A stretch of DNA of 64,000 bases from JBPESP01 sp051710585 (GCA_051710585.1 JBPESP010000004.1:124001-188000), one strand, 5' to 3'. Counted from the first letter of the stretch, positions 54,087 through 64,000 are shown. The notes: generated by a model from the letters alone, not told the origin. Translations and numbers: made by a program.

Positions 54087-56657
54087 ATGCGTCTGGATCG
54101 TTTTACCAATAAATTCCAGCTTGCCATTGCCGATGCCCAGTCCTTGGCTCTCGGGCGCGATAACCAATTTATTGAGCCACTACACGTGATGGCGGCCTTG
54201 CTAAAACAGGAGGACGGTACCGTGTATCCGCTGCTGCAATCTGCCGGAGTTAATGTGGTACCGTTTATTAACTCAGTGGAACGAGCCTGCGAACGTTTGC
54301 CACAGGTAAAAGACACCGACGAAGTTCAGCCTTCACAAGATCTGGTGCGGGTGCTGAACTTGTGCGACAAGCTAGCACAAAAACGTACCGATAGTTTTAT
54401 CTCTTCCGAGCTCTTCATTCTTGCAGCACTGGAGTCGCGAGGCACCTTAGCCTCATTGCTGAAGTCGGCGGGCGCCACGACAGCATCCATCATTCAGGCC
54501 ATTGAGAAAATACGCGGCGGGGAGAATGTAAAAGATCAAGGCGTGGAAAATCAGCGGCAGGCGCTGAAAAAATTTACTATCGACCTCAGTAAGCGCGCTG
54601 AACAGGGCAAACTTGATCCTGTTATAGGACGGGACGAAGAAATTCGCCGTACCATCCAGGTGCTCCAGCGGCGTACTAAAAATAATCCAGTCCTCATCGG
54701 TGAACCTGGGGTAGGTAAAACTGCCATTGTTGAAGGGTTGACGCAGCGTATCGTCAATGGAGAAGTACCAGAAAGCCTTAAGAACAACCGAGTGTTATCG
54801 CTCAATATGGGCACTCTTGTGGCAGGCGCGAAATATCGTGGTGAATTTGAAGAGCGACTGAAAGGCGTTTTAAGTGATCTATCCAAGCAAGATGGTAACG
54901 TAATCCTTTTTATCGATGAACTGCATACCATGGTAGGCGCAGGTAAGGCTGATGGCGCAATGGATGCTGGTAACATGCTCAAACCTGCATTAGCACGCGG
55001 CGAGTTGCACTGCGTAGGTGCAACAACGCTTGATGAATATCGTAAATTTATCGAGAAGGATGCAGCGCTGGAACGACGTTTCCAGAAGATTTTTGTCGCC
55101 GAACCGAGCGTAGATAATACCATTGCTATTCTGCGCGGCTTGAAAGAACGTTATGAATTACATCACCATGTACAGATTACCGATCCAGCCATTGTCGCTG
55201 CCGCGACGCTATCCCATCGCTATATTGCCGAAAGGCAACTACCTGATAAAGCTATTGATCTTATTGATGAGGCTGCATCCAGCATTCGTATGCAAATCGA
55301 TTCTAAACCAGAAGAGCTTGACAGATTGGATCGCCGTATTATCCAGTTAAAACTGGAACAGCAAGCGTTAAAAAAAGAGTCGGATGAAGCTAGCCTCAAG
55401 CGATTAGCGGTGCTTAATAACGAGCTAGCGCAAAAAGAACGTGATTACTCTGAACTTGAAGAGGAATGGAAAGCGGAAAAAGCCTCTTTATCAGGCACTC
55501 AAAATTTGAAGGCGGAATTGGAACAGGCAAAAATCTCAATCGAACAGGCACGACGTGTTGGAGACCTAACAAGAATGTCCGAACTACAATACGGTAAAAT
55601 TCCTGAGTTGGAAAAGCAACTGGCAGCAGCCTCGCAAGCTGAAGGCAAAAGTATACGATTATTACGTAATCGTGTTACCGACATTGAGATTGCTGAAGTA
55701 TTAGCCCGCTGGACGGGAATTCCAGTCTCTCGGATGCTAGAAAGCGAGCGGGTAAAGCTTCTGCGTATGGAGCAGGATTTACATCAGCGGGTTATTGGGC
55801 AAAATGAAGCGGTGGAAGCGGTTTCCAATGCTATTCGACGCAGCCGTGCCGGCTTGGCAGATCCTAATCGTCCCATTGGCTCCTTCATGTTCCTAGGACC
55901 AACAGGAGTAGGTAAAACAGAACTGTGTAAGGTCTTGGCCACGTTCTTGTTTAATAGCGACGATGCCATGGTACGTATTGATATGTCTGAATTCATGGAA
56001 AAACATTCAGTATCACGGTTGGTTGGTGCTCCTCCCGGCTATGTCGGTTATGAAGAAGGAGGGTATCTAACTGAGGCGGTTCGACGCCATCCTTATTCAG
56101 TCATTTTGTTGGATGAGATTGAAAAGGCGCATTCCGATGTCTTCAATATCCTACTGCAGGTATTGGATGACGGTCGACTAACCGACGGTCAGGGACGCAC
56201 GGTAGATTTTCGCAATACTGTGGTCATTATGACATCCAACTTAGCTTCAGATATTATCCAGAAAGGCTGTGGCCAAATAAGCTATCAGGAAATAAAGAAT
56301 ATGGTTCTTGATGTGGTCAGCCACCATTTCAGGCCGGAATTTATCAACCGTGTAGATGAAGTTGTCGTGTTTCATCCGTTGAGCCGGGAACATATTATCG
56401 ATATTATAAAGATCCAATTACGGCGTCTTTATAAGCGGTTAGAAGAACGGGGTTACACCATGAATATCAGCGATGAGGCGTTAGTGCTATTGGGAAAATA
56501 CGGCTTTGATCCCGTCTATGGCGTACGCCCTCTGAAACGCACCATTCAGCAAGAGATCGAAAATCTATTATCGCAGCAAATACTATCCGGTCAGCTTTTA
56601 CCGGGAAAACCAATCAAATTGGATGTACAAGACAATCATATCGTCGCCAGTCAGTAA
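54087..56657 (+). CDS. clpB: ClpB, protein disaggregase
   Basis: ClpB is a hexameric AAA+ ATPase that, with DnaK, extracts proteins from aggregates. It has 856 residues (857 in E. coli). The N-domain MRLDRFTNKFQLAIADAQSL is followed by AAA-1 with Walker A GEPGVGKT (about residues 205-212) and Walker B VILFIDELHTMVGAG; a middle coiled-coil (about 410-525: EELDRLDRRIIQLKLEQQAL, SELEEEWKAEKASL); and AAA-2 with GPTGVGKTELCK (about 604) and ILLDEIEKAH. Arginine fingers, pore tyrosines (KYRGEF; GYVGYEEGG) and the C-terminal GVRPLKRTIQQEIEN are present. The ribosome site is very strong (AAGGGGGGGGAG). No frame damage. Confidence 0.98.
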   Translation: MRLDRFTNKFQLAIADAQSLALGRDNQFIEPLHVMAALLKQEDGTVYPLLQSAGVNVVPFINSVERACERLPQVKDTDEVQPSQDLVRVLNLCDKLAQKRTDSFISSELFILAALESRGTLASLLKSAGATTASIIQAIEKIRGGENVKDQGVENQRQALKKFTIDLSKRAEQGKLDPVIGRDEEIRRTIQVLQRRTKNNPVLIGEPGVGKTAIVEGLTQRIVNGEVPESLKNNRVLSLNMGTLVAGAKYRGEFEERLKGVLSDLSKQDGNVILFIDELHTMVGAGKADGAMDAGNMLKPALARGELHCVGATTLDEYRKFIEKDAALERRFQKIFVAEPSVDNTIAILRGLKERYELHHHVQITDPAIVAAATLSHRYIAERQLPDKAIDLIDEAASSIRMQIDSKPEELDRLDRRIIQLKLEQQALKKESDEASLKRLAVLNNELAQKERDYSELEEEWKAEKASLSGTQNLKAELEQAKISIEQARRVGDLTRMSELQYGKIPELEKQLAAASQAEGKSIRLLRNRVTDIEIAEVLARWTGIPVSRMLESERVKLLRMEQDLHQRVIGQNEAVEAVSNAIRRSRAGLADPNRPIGSFMFLGPTGVGKTELCKVLATFLFNSDDAMVRIDMSEFMEKHSVSRLVGAPPGYVGYEEGGYLTEAVRRHPYSVILLDEIEKAHSDVFNILLQVLDDGRLTDGQGRTVDFRNTVVIMTSNLASDIIQKGCGQISYQEIKNMVLDVVSHHFRPEFINRVDEVVVFHPLSREHIIDIIKIQLRRLYKRLEERGYTMNISDEALVLLGKYGFDPVYGVRPLKRTIQQEIENLLSQQILSGQLLPGKPIKLDVQDNHIVASQ

Positions 56658-57149
56658 ATCCAGGACGACACTCTATACTGGATGATTACCCTATGTCTGT
56701 ATAGTTTTGGTATTTTCTATGTCCTTTCTTTGTAACTTTCATGGTTATTTTACCCTAACTACGTCCCGATGTAGTGTGCTGCAGTTTTTCTTGATACTCT
56801 CCCAGTTTAACCATTAACATCCTTTACAGTTATTACAAATTTTACCAGTTAAAAAACTTATTTTGCATTTACCACTTCCTACCGGATAGGAGAGGTCATT
56901 TAATGTGCCTCTAACCATGACCGGGAACAATCGCTACGGTGTACAAACTCACTGCTAAAGAAAGATAACCAAAAAAAACGGAAAAATAAAATCTTGACTT
57001 CTACAGTGAGCGTACTACGCAGTAAATAGTGTCCACCTCTGCTTAAGAAAACAGCCTTGTAGCAATATTTTTTTAAAATATATCAATGAAATATTTTTTT
57101 TCATAGCTCAGATCGAAGACTGGCGAAAGGCTTAATACATACAAGTTGA
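56658..57149. other. intergenic/decayed DNA after clpB
   Basis: In E. coli an rRNA operon follows clpB. I looked for rRNA landmarks here and saw none. No other gene recognised. Confidence 0.5.
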
Positions 57150-57790
57150 GCGGCCAAGCTAAATTCAATGTTTATTCCTATATATAAACAGATTAAAAAA
57201 CAACATAAAGTATTTTTAAACGTTTTCTATTCCAAATATCTGTACGTAACTTGCTAAAAACTGACCATCCATAGCTCTTTCAAGGGCCTGCCTGTATTAT
57301 ATCTTAGCGTTACATCTAAAAGTCTCTTTGAATTTCTATCATGGTGAAGTGATACTTCTCAAGCTTACTTACACACCATAGCTGATACTTTACGGTTTAT
57401 AAACCTAACTGCGCAATACCCTTTCCTTTATATACTGTCTAATATGTCAAGATAACTTTTAAAATATTTGTAACTGCTGCAATGAACTATAAAAACCTAA
57501 CCTAGTAGAATATATTTATAGGATAATATGCTGTAAATTTCCTTGTTATTAAAAAGAACTATTTATAAAGGACATAAATAACATTTTTTAAATTTGTTTA
57601 AATTTTATTTAAATGAATTATAGTTTTTTTCGTGAGCCCACCACTCCTTTTTAAATTTACTCCGGGGTTATTGGAGAGGCTTTTAGCGTTTTTCCTGGTG
57701 CGGTACCTCACACAATTTTTTGAGTATTTCGTCATCCTAGAAAAACGGAAAATCCGTTTTTCTGCTACCGCGGCGGTGTAATTTTAATCG
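57150..57790 (-). mobile_element. IS3-family insertion sequence fossil, copy D
   Basis: Minus-strand remnants: orfA GKTLKASPITPE-I (family GKTPKASPITPEQI) near 57690; orfB HCSSYKYFKSYLDILDS (family HRSSYRYWKS) near 57500, then VLRS, SYGV, a shifted SITSP, and KELWMVS (family MKELGLVS) near 57270. The catalytic region is lost. A 25-base hairpin at 57739-57763 (11-base perfect arms) lies at its upstream end. Confidence 0.75.
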
Positions 57791-58059
57791 AGAACTTTCC
57801 TTTCTTTATAGGAAGGCAAAAAAAATCATTAATAGATACTACCCCTAACTCTAAGTTGCCGTTGTTGTACCCAGGGCGGGGTCTCCTTCTCACCAAGAAG
57901 ACTTTTGTGCGACACTATGCTAGTCTGTTCGCTACTAATGGCTTTACATTGAATTTTATGTAGCAAAAGCTTTTAATAGCATAAACCGTAAGGTGCCTGT
58001 GGATAAAAAAGCGAGGAATTAATACAAACATCACCACAAGCGCAAAAAAACTTGAGAGA

Positions 58060-58880
58060 TAGGCGGGTAACTGTGCAAAAAAAACATATGCCATCAGGCA
58101 TGTTGCGGACCAGTCAGTTGAGCGTATTTACCCACCCCCTTGGTTATATAGCCAATTAGATCAAGTGTTGCCGCCAGGAGAACCTATAGTGGGTTCGCGT
58201 ATTTTACGCGTGATGGTATGGAATATTTTCAAACAACAGCGTGGTAATTGGCTATCGGTTCTACAGAACTTTGGTAAAATACCCAACTAGTCCTGCTATA
58301 GGAAGCATAAACTACTCTTGAACTAGTCTGATTTGCTACTTCTCATTACCTGACGGCAGATCAGGTTCCTACATTGATTTTCCCGTAGCACCCGTCTAGG
58401 GTTATAACCCTTTCTGCAGCTCATCTCGTACTGCTATCCGCTACAGGAACGTGAACCGTTATTGCGGTTACCTAAATCAGCGTTTAGTGACCGTGTATCT
58501 AATCTAGAATATTCAGTTTCTAATGGTGGTCAATATTCATGTGGTAAATTTTAGTCTAGGTATTGACGTATACAGTAAGCAGTTGAATATCATAGAAGAG
58601 CATACCCGTAATCACCATAGTCTAGTGATTATAGCGGGAGATTTTAATGCTTAGAACCAACAGCGTATATGTTGGCACTTTACCATTTTACAGAACGAAT
58701 AAGCCTAGGCGAAGTAAGATTTTTTTCGACGATCAGCGCAGGAGAGGAGAGTGTTTTATCGCCCACTGATTTTGTTTTTTACTGCGATATGAATGTCTGC
58801 AAGGCCTCAGTGGTAATTACAGAGGCCTCAGACTAAAAATCCTTACTGGTCAAGTTTAAGCCTATCCCCGTCGCTAGCAG
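58060..58880 (+). pseudogene. yafD: yafD (endonuclease/exonuclease/phosphatase family) pseudogene
   Basis: YafD is an uncharacterised enteric member of the EEP fold family. Remnants: ILRVMVWNIFKQQRGNWLSV (family IRILVWNIYKQQRAEWLSV), LQNFGK, EREPLLRLPKSAFS, LMVVNIHVVNFSLGIDVYSK (family identical but for V/A and I/V), HHSLVIIAGDFNA (family HSGPVIMAGDFNAW), ISLGEVRF, DFVFYCDMNV and ASVVITEASD. About three frameshifts and several stops; long stretches remain near-perfect, so inactivation is fairly recent. It precedes the mltD fossil and dnaQ, as in enterics. Confidence 0.95.
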
Positions 58881-58989
58881 ATACCGGTAAAACCAAAAAC
58901 GTCGGTATCGAAACTTAGGCTCCCAACATAAAGTGAACGTTTCTGCTAAGACATCATATTATATTATTTCACATCACTGAAAAAGACTT

Positions 58990-59590
58990 TCAGTGATGCC
59001 TCAGGAATCCGTTAACTTGCCGTTAACAAACAGGATAATCTATAAACCTCAGCTATAGATTATTTAGATTAATCAAAACATTATGCCAATGTATTACCTC
59101 TTTTATATCGATACCGTGCTGACGGCGATGCTCACTATAGAATCCTTTTTTTTAACTGATAAGTAATGCAAATCATTTTCCACTTCTGCAGGTCAGGGAT
59201 TTTAACGTTAAGCCATTGTGTGATGCTGGATAACGTAACTCCAGTACAGACATTCACAGCTACCGCTGCTAAGGTTATAGCAGGCAACGGCGTGAACTGC
59301 ACCGCTGTAATGCCACCTTCCTTTACTGAAGGTACGAAAGTGATAATTATTGCTCCTTTGCTAGAATGATGTAATGCAGTAGTCGATTTTATTGGCCGAC
59401 TTCCAATTACACCGGTGCACGCAGTGCGTTTAATTATATAATATAATGCCAAATTGTTTTCTATATCTTTAATGAAGTCGCTAAGCGAAAATATCTTCGA
59501 AAGATACCGGGTAACACTACCACTCACATTGCCGGCAATAGAATTTCTTATAAAGAAAGTGAACCTGTTTAAATTCGTCAGGCACTCAAT
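58990..59590 (-). pseudogene. mltD: mltD (lytic transglycosylase D) 3' remnant with LysM repeats
   Basis: MltD is an outer-membrane lytic transglycosylase with C-terminal LysM domains. A 130-codon open stretch reads PSVKEGGITAVQFTPLP (family ESLA-GEIAAVQSTLV) and then VNVCTGVTLSSITQWLNVKI (family VRSGDTLSSIASRLGVSTK), followed by PDLQKWK (family DLQQWN). A second LysM trace is HRRQHGIDIKEVIHWHN (family IAKRHGVNIKDVMRWNS) in another frame. The catalytic domain is absent. I first considered rnhA because of ITQW, but the LysM alignment and the position between yafD and dnaQ fit mltD better; gloB, yafS and rnhA appear deleted. Confidence 0.8.
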
Positions 59591-59715
59591 TCTGGTCCTG
59601 CTTGATAAGTAATGTATACCAAAATGCCGGATATCTTACGAGGTTTTTATACATCAGTTCATCGTAGTGATTATTAGTGGTCAAGCGATAACTGGAGAGC
59701 GTTAAAGGTTTTTAG

Positions 59716-59751
59716 TACCCCTTATAGCGCAGTATGCTGCTATAAGGGGTA
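59716..59751. repeat. stem-loop before dnaQ
   Basis: Perfect 13-base arms (59716-59728 and 59739-59751) around a 10-base loop, 100 bases before the dnaQ start. No T-run follows on the plus strand. It may be a terminator remnant on the minus strand or a structured leader. Confidence 0.6.
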
Positions 59752-59851
59752 TACTGCCCAGGCATGAACTCGCCTGTTAAGATTGCAATCTTTTGCACAT
59801 TTTTGATACACTTCTTCCATTTTAAAACCAAATTCTGACATAAAACGTACC

Positions 59852-60637
59852 ATGAGTACTTACATTACACGACAGATAGTTTTGGATATCGAAACTACCG
59901 GTATGAATAAATTGGGTGTCCACTATGAAGGACACCGAATTATTGAAATAGGCGCAGTAGAAATTATTAATCGCCGCCTGACCGGCCGACATTTTCATGT
60001 CTATCTAAACCCGGACAGGTGCATTGATTCTGAAGCATTTAACGTCCATGGTATCAGCAACGAATTTTTGGCAGACAAGCCAAAAATTGCTGATGTAGTG
60101 GACGATTTTTTGCACTTTATCCACGGTAGCGAACTAGTTATTCATAATGCTCCCTTCGATATCGGTTTTATAGATTATGAGTTTGGCATGCTAAACCGGG
60201 GTATCGCTAAGACAGACACCTTTTGTAAGGTGGTGGACAGTTTGCTGTTAGCGCGAAAAATGTTTCCAGGTAAGCGCAATAACTTGGACGCATTATGTAA
60301 TCGTTACTTATTAGACAATAGTAAACGCACCCACCATGGTGCATTACTTGACGCTGAAATTCTGGCGGATATTTTCCTGCTGATGACGGGCGGTCAAATC
60401 CTCATGGATTTTACCATAGAAGGAGAGCAAGAGCAACACAATATGAGCGAAACTGTACGAATTCAGAGGATGCAGCGCAACCAGAAATTGCTGAAGGTGA
60501 TATATGCCAGTGATGAGGAGATCGCAGCCCATGAGAAGCGTTTGGATCTGGTACAGAAGAAAGGTAATAGATGTATCTGGCGGACAGAGGAAGAGTTGCA
60601 CAAAACGAATAAAATCATCCTGTTAGGTCAAAAGTAA
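59852..60637 (+). CDS. dnaQ: DnaQ, DNA polymerase III epsilon (proofreading) subunit
   Basis: DnaQ is the 3'-5' exonuclease of the replicative polymerase. It has 261 residues against 243 in E. coli. Exo motif I is VLDIETTGMN, with Asp12 and Glu14; motif II VIHNAPFDIGFIDYEF carries Asp103; motif III HHGALLDAEILAD carries the His and Asp. All catalytic residues are therefore present. The C-terminus continues 18 residues past the E. coli end (after CIWR: TEEELHKTNKIILLGQK), apparently by loss of the original stop. The start ATG at 59852 matches the family N-terminus. An AUA codon occurs at position 9. Followed by tRNA-Asp, as in E. coli. Confidence 0.95.
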   Translation: MSTYITRQIVLDIETTGMNKLGVHYEGHRIIEIGAVEIINRRLTGRHFHVYLNPDRCIDSEAFNVHGISNEFLADKPKIADVVDDFLHFIHGSELVIHNAPFDIGFIDYEFGMLNRGIAKTDTFCKVVDSLLLARKMFPGKRNNLDALCNRYLLDNSKRTHHGALLDAEILADIFLLMTGGQILMDFTIEGEQEQHNMSETVRIQRMQRNQKLLKVIYASDEEIAAHEKRLDLVQKKGNRCIWRTEEELHKTNKIILLGQK

Positions 60638-60691
60638 TTCGGGATACATTTATTAGTGATATAGTAAACGGTTTACTAGCACATAAAAACA

Positions 60692-60720
60692 TTGACGTTA
60701 AACAGCAGTGACCTTACTAT
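60692..60720 (+). promoter_or_regulatory. promoter of tRNA-Asp
   Basis: TTGACG (60692-60697) and TACTAT (60715-60720) with a 17-base spacer, 33 bases before the mature 5' end of the tRNA. Confidence 0.6.
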
Positions 60721-60753
60721 GTACCTTATTTTCTAGAAAAAGCATATAAGTAC

Positions 60754-60830
60754 GGTGCGGTAGTTCAGTCGGTTAGAATATCGGCCTGTCACGCCGGGGG
60801 TCGCGGGTTCAAGTCCCGTCCGCACCGCCA
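60754..60830 (+). tRNA. tRNA-Asp(GTC)
   Basis: A 77-base cloverleaf with encoded CCA. The acceptor is GGTGCGG/CCGCACC (E. coli GGAGCGG, with compensating change on the 3' strand), D-arm TAGTTCAGTCGGTTAGAATA, anticodon loop CTGTCAC giving GTC, anticodon stem GGCC-type with matching change, T-arm GCGGGTTCAAGTCCCGT. Position after dnaQ equals aspV. Confidence 0.97.
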
Positions 60831-60841
60831 AGAGTTTTAAC

Positions 60842-60866
60842 CCCGTATTTAAGATACGGGTTTTCT
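60842..60866 (+). terminator. rho-independent terminator of tRNA-Asp
   Basis: Stem CCCGTAT/ATACGGG with a 5-base loop followed by TTTTCTTTTC, 12 bases after the tRNA CCA end. Confidence 0.85.
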
Positions 60867-62580
60867 TTTCTGTAGCGAATAGACCTGCAGTCTAGCAGCA
60901 TACAGCATAGCCCACACGCCAACGGCGTCGATGATATGCAAGCTGTAAATTTCCTTGCTACCCACTGAAGGTCGTTTTCTGTTTATTGGCAGGATTAAGA
61001 CACATCTGGAAGGATTTACCCCTAAACGCTACTAGCTAGCCATATTGATTAGGTTAAACCATAAAAGTCTAAGTCTAAATCTGTGCCCATACTGAAGTAT
61101 AACCTAAATCTCAAGCGAAGTTTCTGCGCTGTTTCCCTCAGGGAAACAGAAACTAGTGGTAGTGGGCGCAATTTTCCGATACAATAAGGACTAACCAATC
61201 GCGTTATAAGACTTAAACTAAACCATCGGATCAAAAAAAACTGATCTACGAGTGATGCACGCCCGAAAATAAGAATTTCGCTTTAACGCCAATTACCAGC
61301 GCGATCTTGTTATTGATTATACCATAAAGCCTCTGCATACCGCCTGGCTGCCTCAGCAGAAACATATCGCGATGCGATTTATCTTGAATATCATGAAAGG
61401 TGCTGAAAGTTTATATGCTGAACAAGGACTCATGTTCCGAACAATTCCTGTCTAATATCATTAGCACCGCAAATTATACTGAGAGGAGACAGAACATATA
61501 TAGATAGATTCAGCGTGCAAATATAGCTCACGAGCTGTTTTCTGCAGGAGTCATAAGAAGTTTAATCTCCTCGGTCTGCCACTAACTATCTTTAGTGTAT
61601 AGTAAAGGCGGGTTATGATGTTGTTCAGCTACAGTTGGCGTTAATTGAATTATCATGGCATTAATGCTAATAATACTGAATACAAAATATTCAGCAGATA
61701 GTTAATTTATTGGTATAATTATTTTGTTTAACGGTGCTGGGTTTAGCATTCTGATTAAAGACAGTATCAATACTTCGAAGCTATTGGAATAGCAAGTCGA
61801 TATTCCTTACGACAGTGATGATCTGCTGTTTTGAGCGTAAGTCACTCGCTAGGAGTGGAACGGTAAAACTGCAAGGGATAAATAGTAACAACCAGTTCCA
61901 CAGCTATTTGCGTGAAAGTTTTGAGATACTTTATCCTGAAAAGGAGATCTCGGCAAAAAAATGCTTTCCATCGAAAGCGCATAATTAGCTAACCGTGCCT
62001 ATTTCTTACGCAATAATGTTTTATGAATTATATCTAACAGAATAGATATATGTAAATTTACCGTCATCAAGATATTGCTGACTACTCACCAGATTACCCA
62101 CATTCCTACCATAAAGCGCATCCGACATAATGGGTAATAAAAAACAGGCGTACTCTGAGGAGTACTTGTTTATTCCCATTTGCAAAGAGTGCAGATGCAG
62201 GAACCACCTGCTGGCTAAGAAATTTAAGCCGATGACTTATACCAAAGTAAGAAACAGGTTAGCCACTCGAGTCTTCTAGCTGTGTTACCAGAGACACCCT
62301 TTGCACTGCTTACGACGAGGCCGTCTGGTATCACGATGGCGTTTTAAACCTGGCAGCCGCAGTACTTATGTTCCAGTATCTAATGCACTATTTAACTTAT
62401 AGACTCATTTTGCTACAGTATGATGCGCTGCGCCATGTTATTTCTAATAGTATTAGAAATAGGTTTATTATTTGCTATTTTATTAGGTAACGCAACCCGC
62501 TCTGCCAGAGCGGTGCTTCTTGTGCTTAGGAGTTTTAGATAAACTGCTATCGGCAAATATCATTTATCGCCAACCTTAAT
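60867..62580. other. decayed DNA between tRNA-Asp and gmhA
   Basis: Enterics have fadE divergent from gmhA here, but I could not match it. A protein-like phrase, NANYQRDLVIDYTIKPLHTA at about 61290, continues for about 60 codons on the plus strand without an assignable family. No RNA gene or intact ORF recognised. Confidence 0.45.
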
Positions 62581-62594
62581 TAAGGGAGAAACCT

Positions 62595-63173
62595 ATGTAT
62601 CAAGATTTAATTCGCAACGAACTTAACGAAGCCCTGCAAACGCTACAAAACTTCCTTAATGATGAGCGCCATATTCAGTCTATTGAAGACGCGGCCAAAC
62701 TTATTGCAGACACCTTCAAAACCGACGGAAAAGTGCTCTCTTGCGGTAACGGTGGCTCACATTGCGACGCTATGCACTTTGCCGAAGAATTAACCGGACG
62801 CTATCGAGAGAATCGCCAGGGATATCCCGCTATTGCCATCTCCGATCCAAGCCATTTATCCTGTGTGGGTAATGATTTCGGTTATGAGCAGGTATTTTCA
62901 CGCTACATAGAAGCGGTGGGCAATCAGGGTGATGTACTAGTTGGTATTTCGAGCTCCGGCAACTCAGCAAACATTATCCGCGCTATTGATGCCGCACGCA
63001 CAAAAGGTATGCGAGTAATTCTCCTTGCCGGTAAAGAAAACAGTAAAATAGCTGGCAGCGCGGATGTAGAAATTCATGTGCCACATTTTGGCTATCCTGA
63101 CCGTATTCAAGAAATCCATATCAAGGCTATCCATATCTTGATTCTGCTTATCGAGAAAGAAATGGTATCGTAG
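62595..63173 (+). CDS. gmhA: GmhA, sedoheptulose-7-phosphate isomerase
   Basis: GmhA (LpcA) converts sedoheptulose 7-phosphate to D-glycero-manno-heptose 7-phosphate, the first step in making LPS inner-core heptose. It has 192 residues, identical to E. coli, starting MYQDLIRNELNEALQTL. The SIS fold is clear: VLSCGNGGSHCDAMHFAEEL with the zinc-site His61 and Glu65, AISDPSHLSCVGNDFGYE, GISSSGNSANIIRAIDAA and HFGYPDRIQEIHIKAIHILI with the remaining ligands. Ribosome site AAGGGAG is well placed. Followed 40 bases later by the dead yafJ. Confidence 0.98.
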   Translation: MYQDLIRNELNEALQTLQNFLNDERHIQSIEDAAKLIADTFKTDGKVLSCGNGGSHCDAMHFAEELTGRYRENRQGYPAIAISDPSHLSCVGNDFGYEQVFSRYIEAVGNQGDVLVGISSSGNSANIIRAIDAARTKGMRVILLAGKENSKIAGSADVEIHVPHFGYPDRIQEIHIKAIHILILLIEKEMVS

Positions 63174-63213
63174 AAGATATAACTCTGATTTGATAAGGAA
63201 GCAGCAGAAAAAT

Positions 63214-63900
63214 ATGTGTGAATTACTCGGCACAAGCGCTAATGTAGCTACGGATATCTGTTTCAGTTTTTCTAGATTAGCAAACGCGAATTATGAGACG
63301 GCGTGCGCACTTATCACATACTAAGCATTTACTAGTGTGATACTGCGGCGGTTAATGCTATTAGGCAAAATAGGCGTAACCTAGATAAACCTGACTTCAG
63401 AATTTATATTTAACCAAATAATGATAGTATCTATAGTATATTTATCGGCATTATTTGAGACGGAAATATATTATATATAAACCTGCGCCTGATTACTAAA
63501 CAACATATCTTCCAGATATGTGATAAATCTCCGCAATCGAAGAATCCGTCATGACAGAGCAACCGATAAAACAGTAATAGCTATGAATCATCATTTTGGA
63601 GCCTCAATAACTCTGCTCCCAGTCATAGTTATTGAGGGAACATATATTAATACTGCAATAATAATGACTATGAAGATTTAGATTGGACGTATCAATAACA
63701 GAAAACCTTCTGTACTCATAAAATTACCTTCACGCTGTTTTTAGCCTAGTTCGACAGAGAACTTGCAAATTGAACAGTTATCTACTAGCTGGTATGCATT
63801 ACCCATCTTGGGATGCAGTTCCAAACTACGTTTTTTTCTTTAAAGAGCTTAATAAATACTAGTAATCTTAATATTTATTTTTAAGTTTCTATCTGACTTT
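63214..63900 (+). pseudogene. yafJ: yafJ (class II glutamine amidotransferase-like) pseudogene
   Basis: YafJ is a glutaminase-domain protein encoded after gmhA in enterics. The fossil opens MCELLGTSANVATDICFSFS (family MCELLGMSANVPTDICFSFT), including the N-terminal nucleophile Cys2. The frame then loses similarity after R-LA and meets a TAA at about codon 37. Little of the remaining 200 codons can be traced, so the 3' limit is a guess. Confidence 0.8.
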
Positions 63901-64000
63901 TACCTTATCTCTGGCGTTAACCGTACGCTGGAAATAAAGCATGATCGCCTAGACTAGTACAAATCTACGAATTATTATTCCTATTCTATCAAATAAATAC

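Noticed and set aside
54551..55123. 190-codon minus-strand ORF inside clpB
   Set aside because: It is antisense to a fully conserved clpB; long shadow frames are expected there.
56658..57149. rRNA operon expected after clpB in E. coli
   Set aside because: No 5S, 23S or 16S landmarks found.
59135..59527. Initial reading as rnhA because of ITQW and position next to dnaQ
   Set aside because: The stretch aligns better with MltD LysM sequence (VTLSSITQWLNVKIPDLQKW) and AVQ-TPL; no RNase H acidic motif is present.

Overview
ORGANISM. The intact proteins (MreB, MreC, MreD, ClpB, AccC, LpxA, LpxB, FabZ, GltX, MntH, GmhA, DnaQ) align by eye, almost without gaps, with those of Enterobacterales, and gene neighbourhoods match enteric order. 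Only about 14.7 kb of 64 kb (23 percent, summing the 16 intact genes) still codes. The rest is AT-richer DNA full of frameshifted, stop-ridden but recognisable gene fossils. That combination points to an insect-associated symbiont in the middle of genome reduction, most likely Sodalis-allied; the genus is an inference, not something the sequence proves. LAYOUT. 0.8-3.8 kb: a dead aroE / tsaC / yrdD / smg / dprA block in which only tsaC survives. 3.9-5.0 kb: an IS3-family fossil. 6.6-7.6 kb: dead fis and dusB. 8.4-10.7 kb: living aroQ-accB-accC. 10.9-12.3 kb: dead msrQ and msrP. 14.2-16.9 kb: living mreBCD. 16.9-19.8 kb: dead maf-like yhdE, rng and the start of yhdP. 19.8-27.1 kb: almost featureless decayed DNA. 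27.1-29.2 kb: tRNA-Ala, gltX, tRNA-Val and tRNA-Lys. 30.1-31.3 kb: a second IS3 fossil. 34.4-37.6 kb: dead lpxD followed by living fabZ-lpxA-lpxB. 37.7-40.2 kb: dead rnhB, tilS, yaeP and yaeQ around living rof. 40.6-52.4 kb: two diverged copies of one segment, with mntH dead in the first and intact in the second, and an IS3 fossil between them. 52.5-56.7 kb: dead rluD and yfiH, then living clpB. 57.1-59.6 kb: a fourth IS3 fossil, dead yafD and dead mltD. 59.9-60.8 kb: living dnaQ and tRNA-Asp. 62.6-63.3 kb: living gmhA followed by dead yafJ. HOW THE GENES WORK TOGETHER. Survivors serve core functions: fatty-acid synthesis (accB, accC, fabZ), lipid A and heptose supply (lpxA, lpxB, gmhA), rod shape (mreBCD), translation (gltX, tsaC, four tRNAs), proofreading (dnaQ), protein rescue (clpB), Mn import (mntH), a Rho modulator (rof) and one shikimate step (aroQ). 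Several pathways are locally incomplete: lpxD and aroE are dead beside living partner genes, accA and dnaE are missing from their usual place, and tilS is decayed although AUA codons are still used. NOVELTY. I found no convincing new multi-gene system. The notable structures are long perfect palindromes, young-looking tandem repeats inside dead DNA, four fossils of one IS, and the mntH-bearing segmental duplication.
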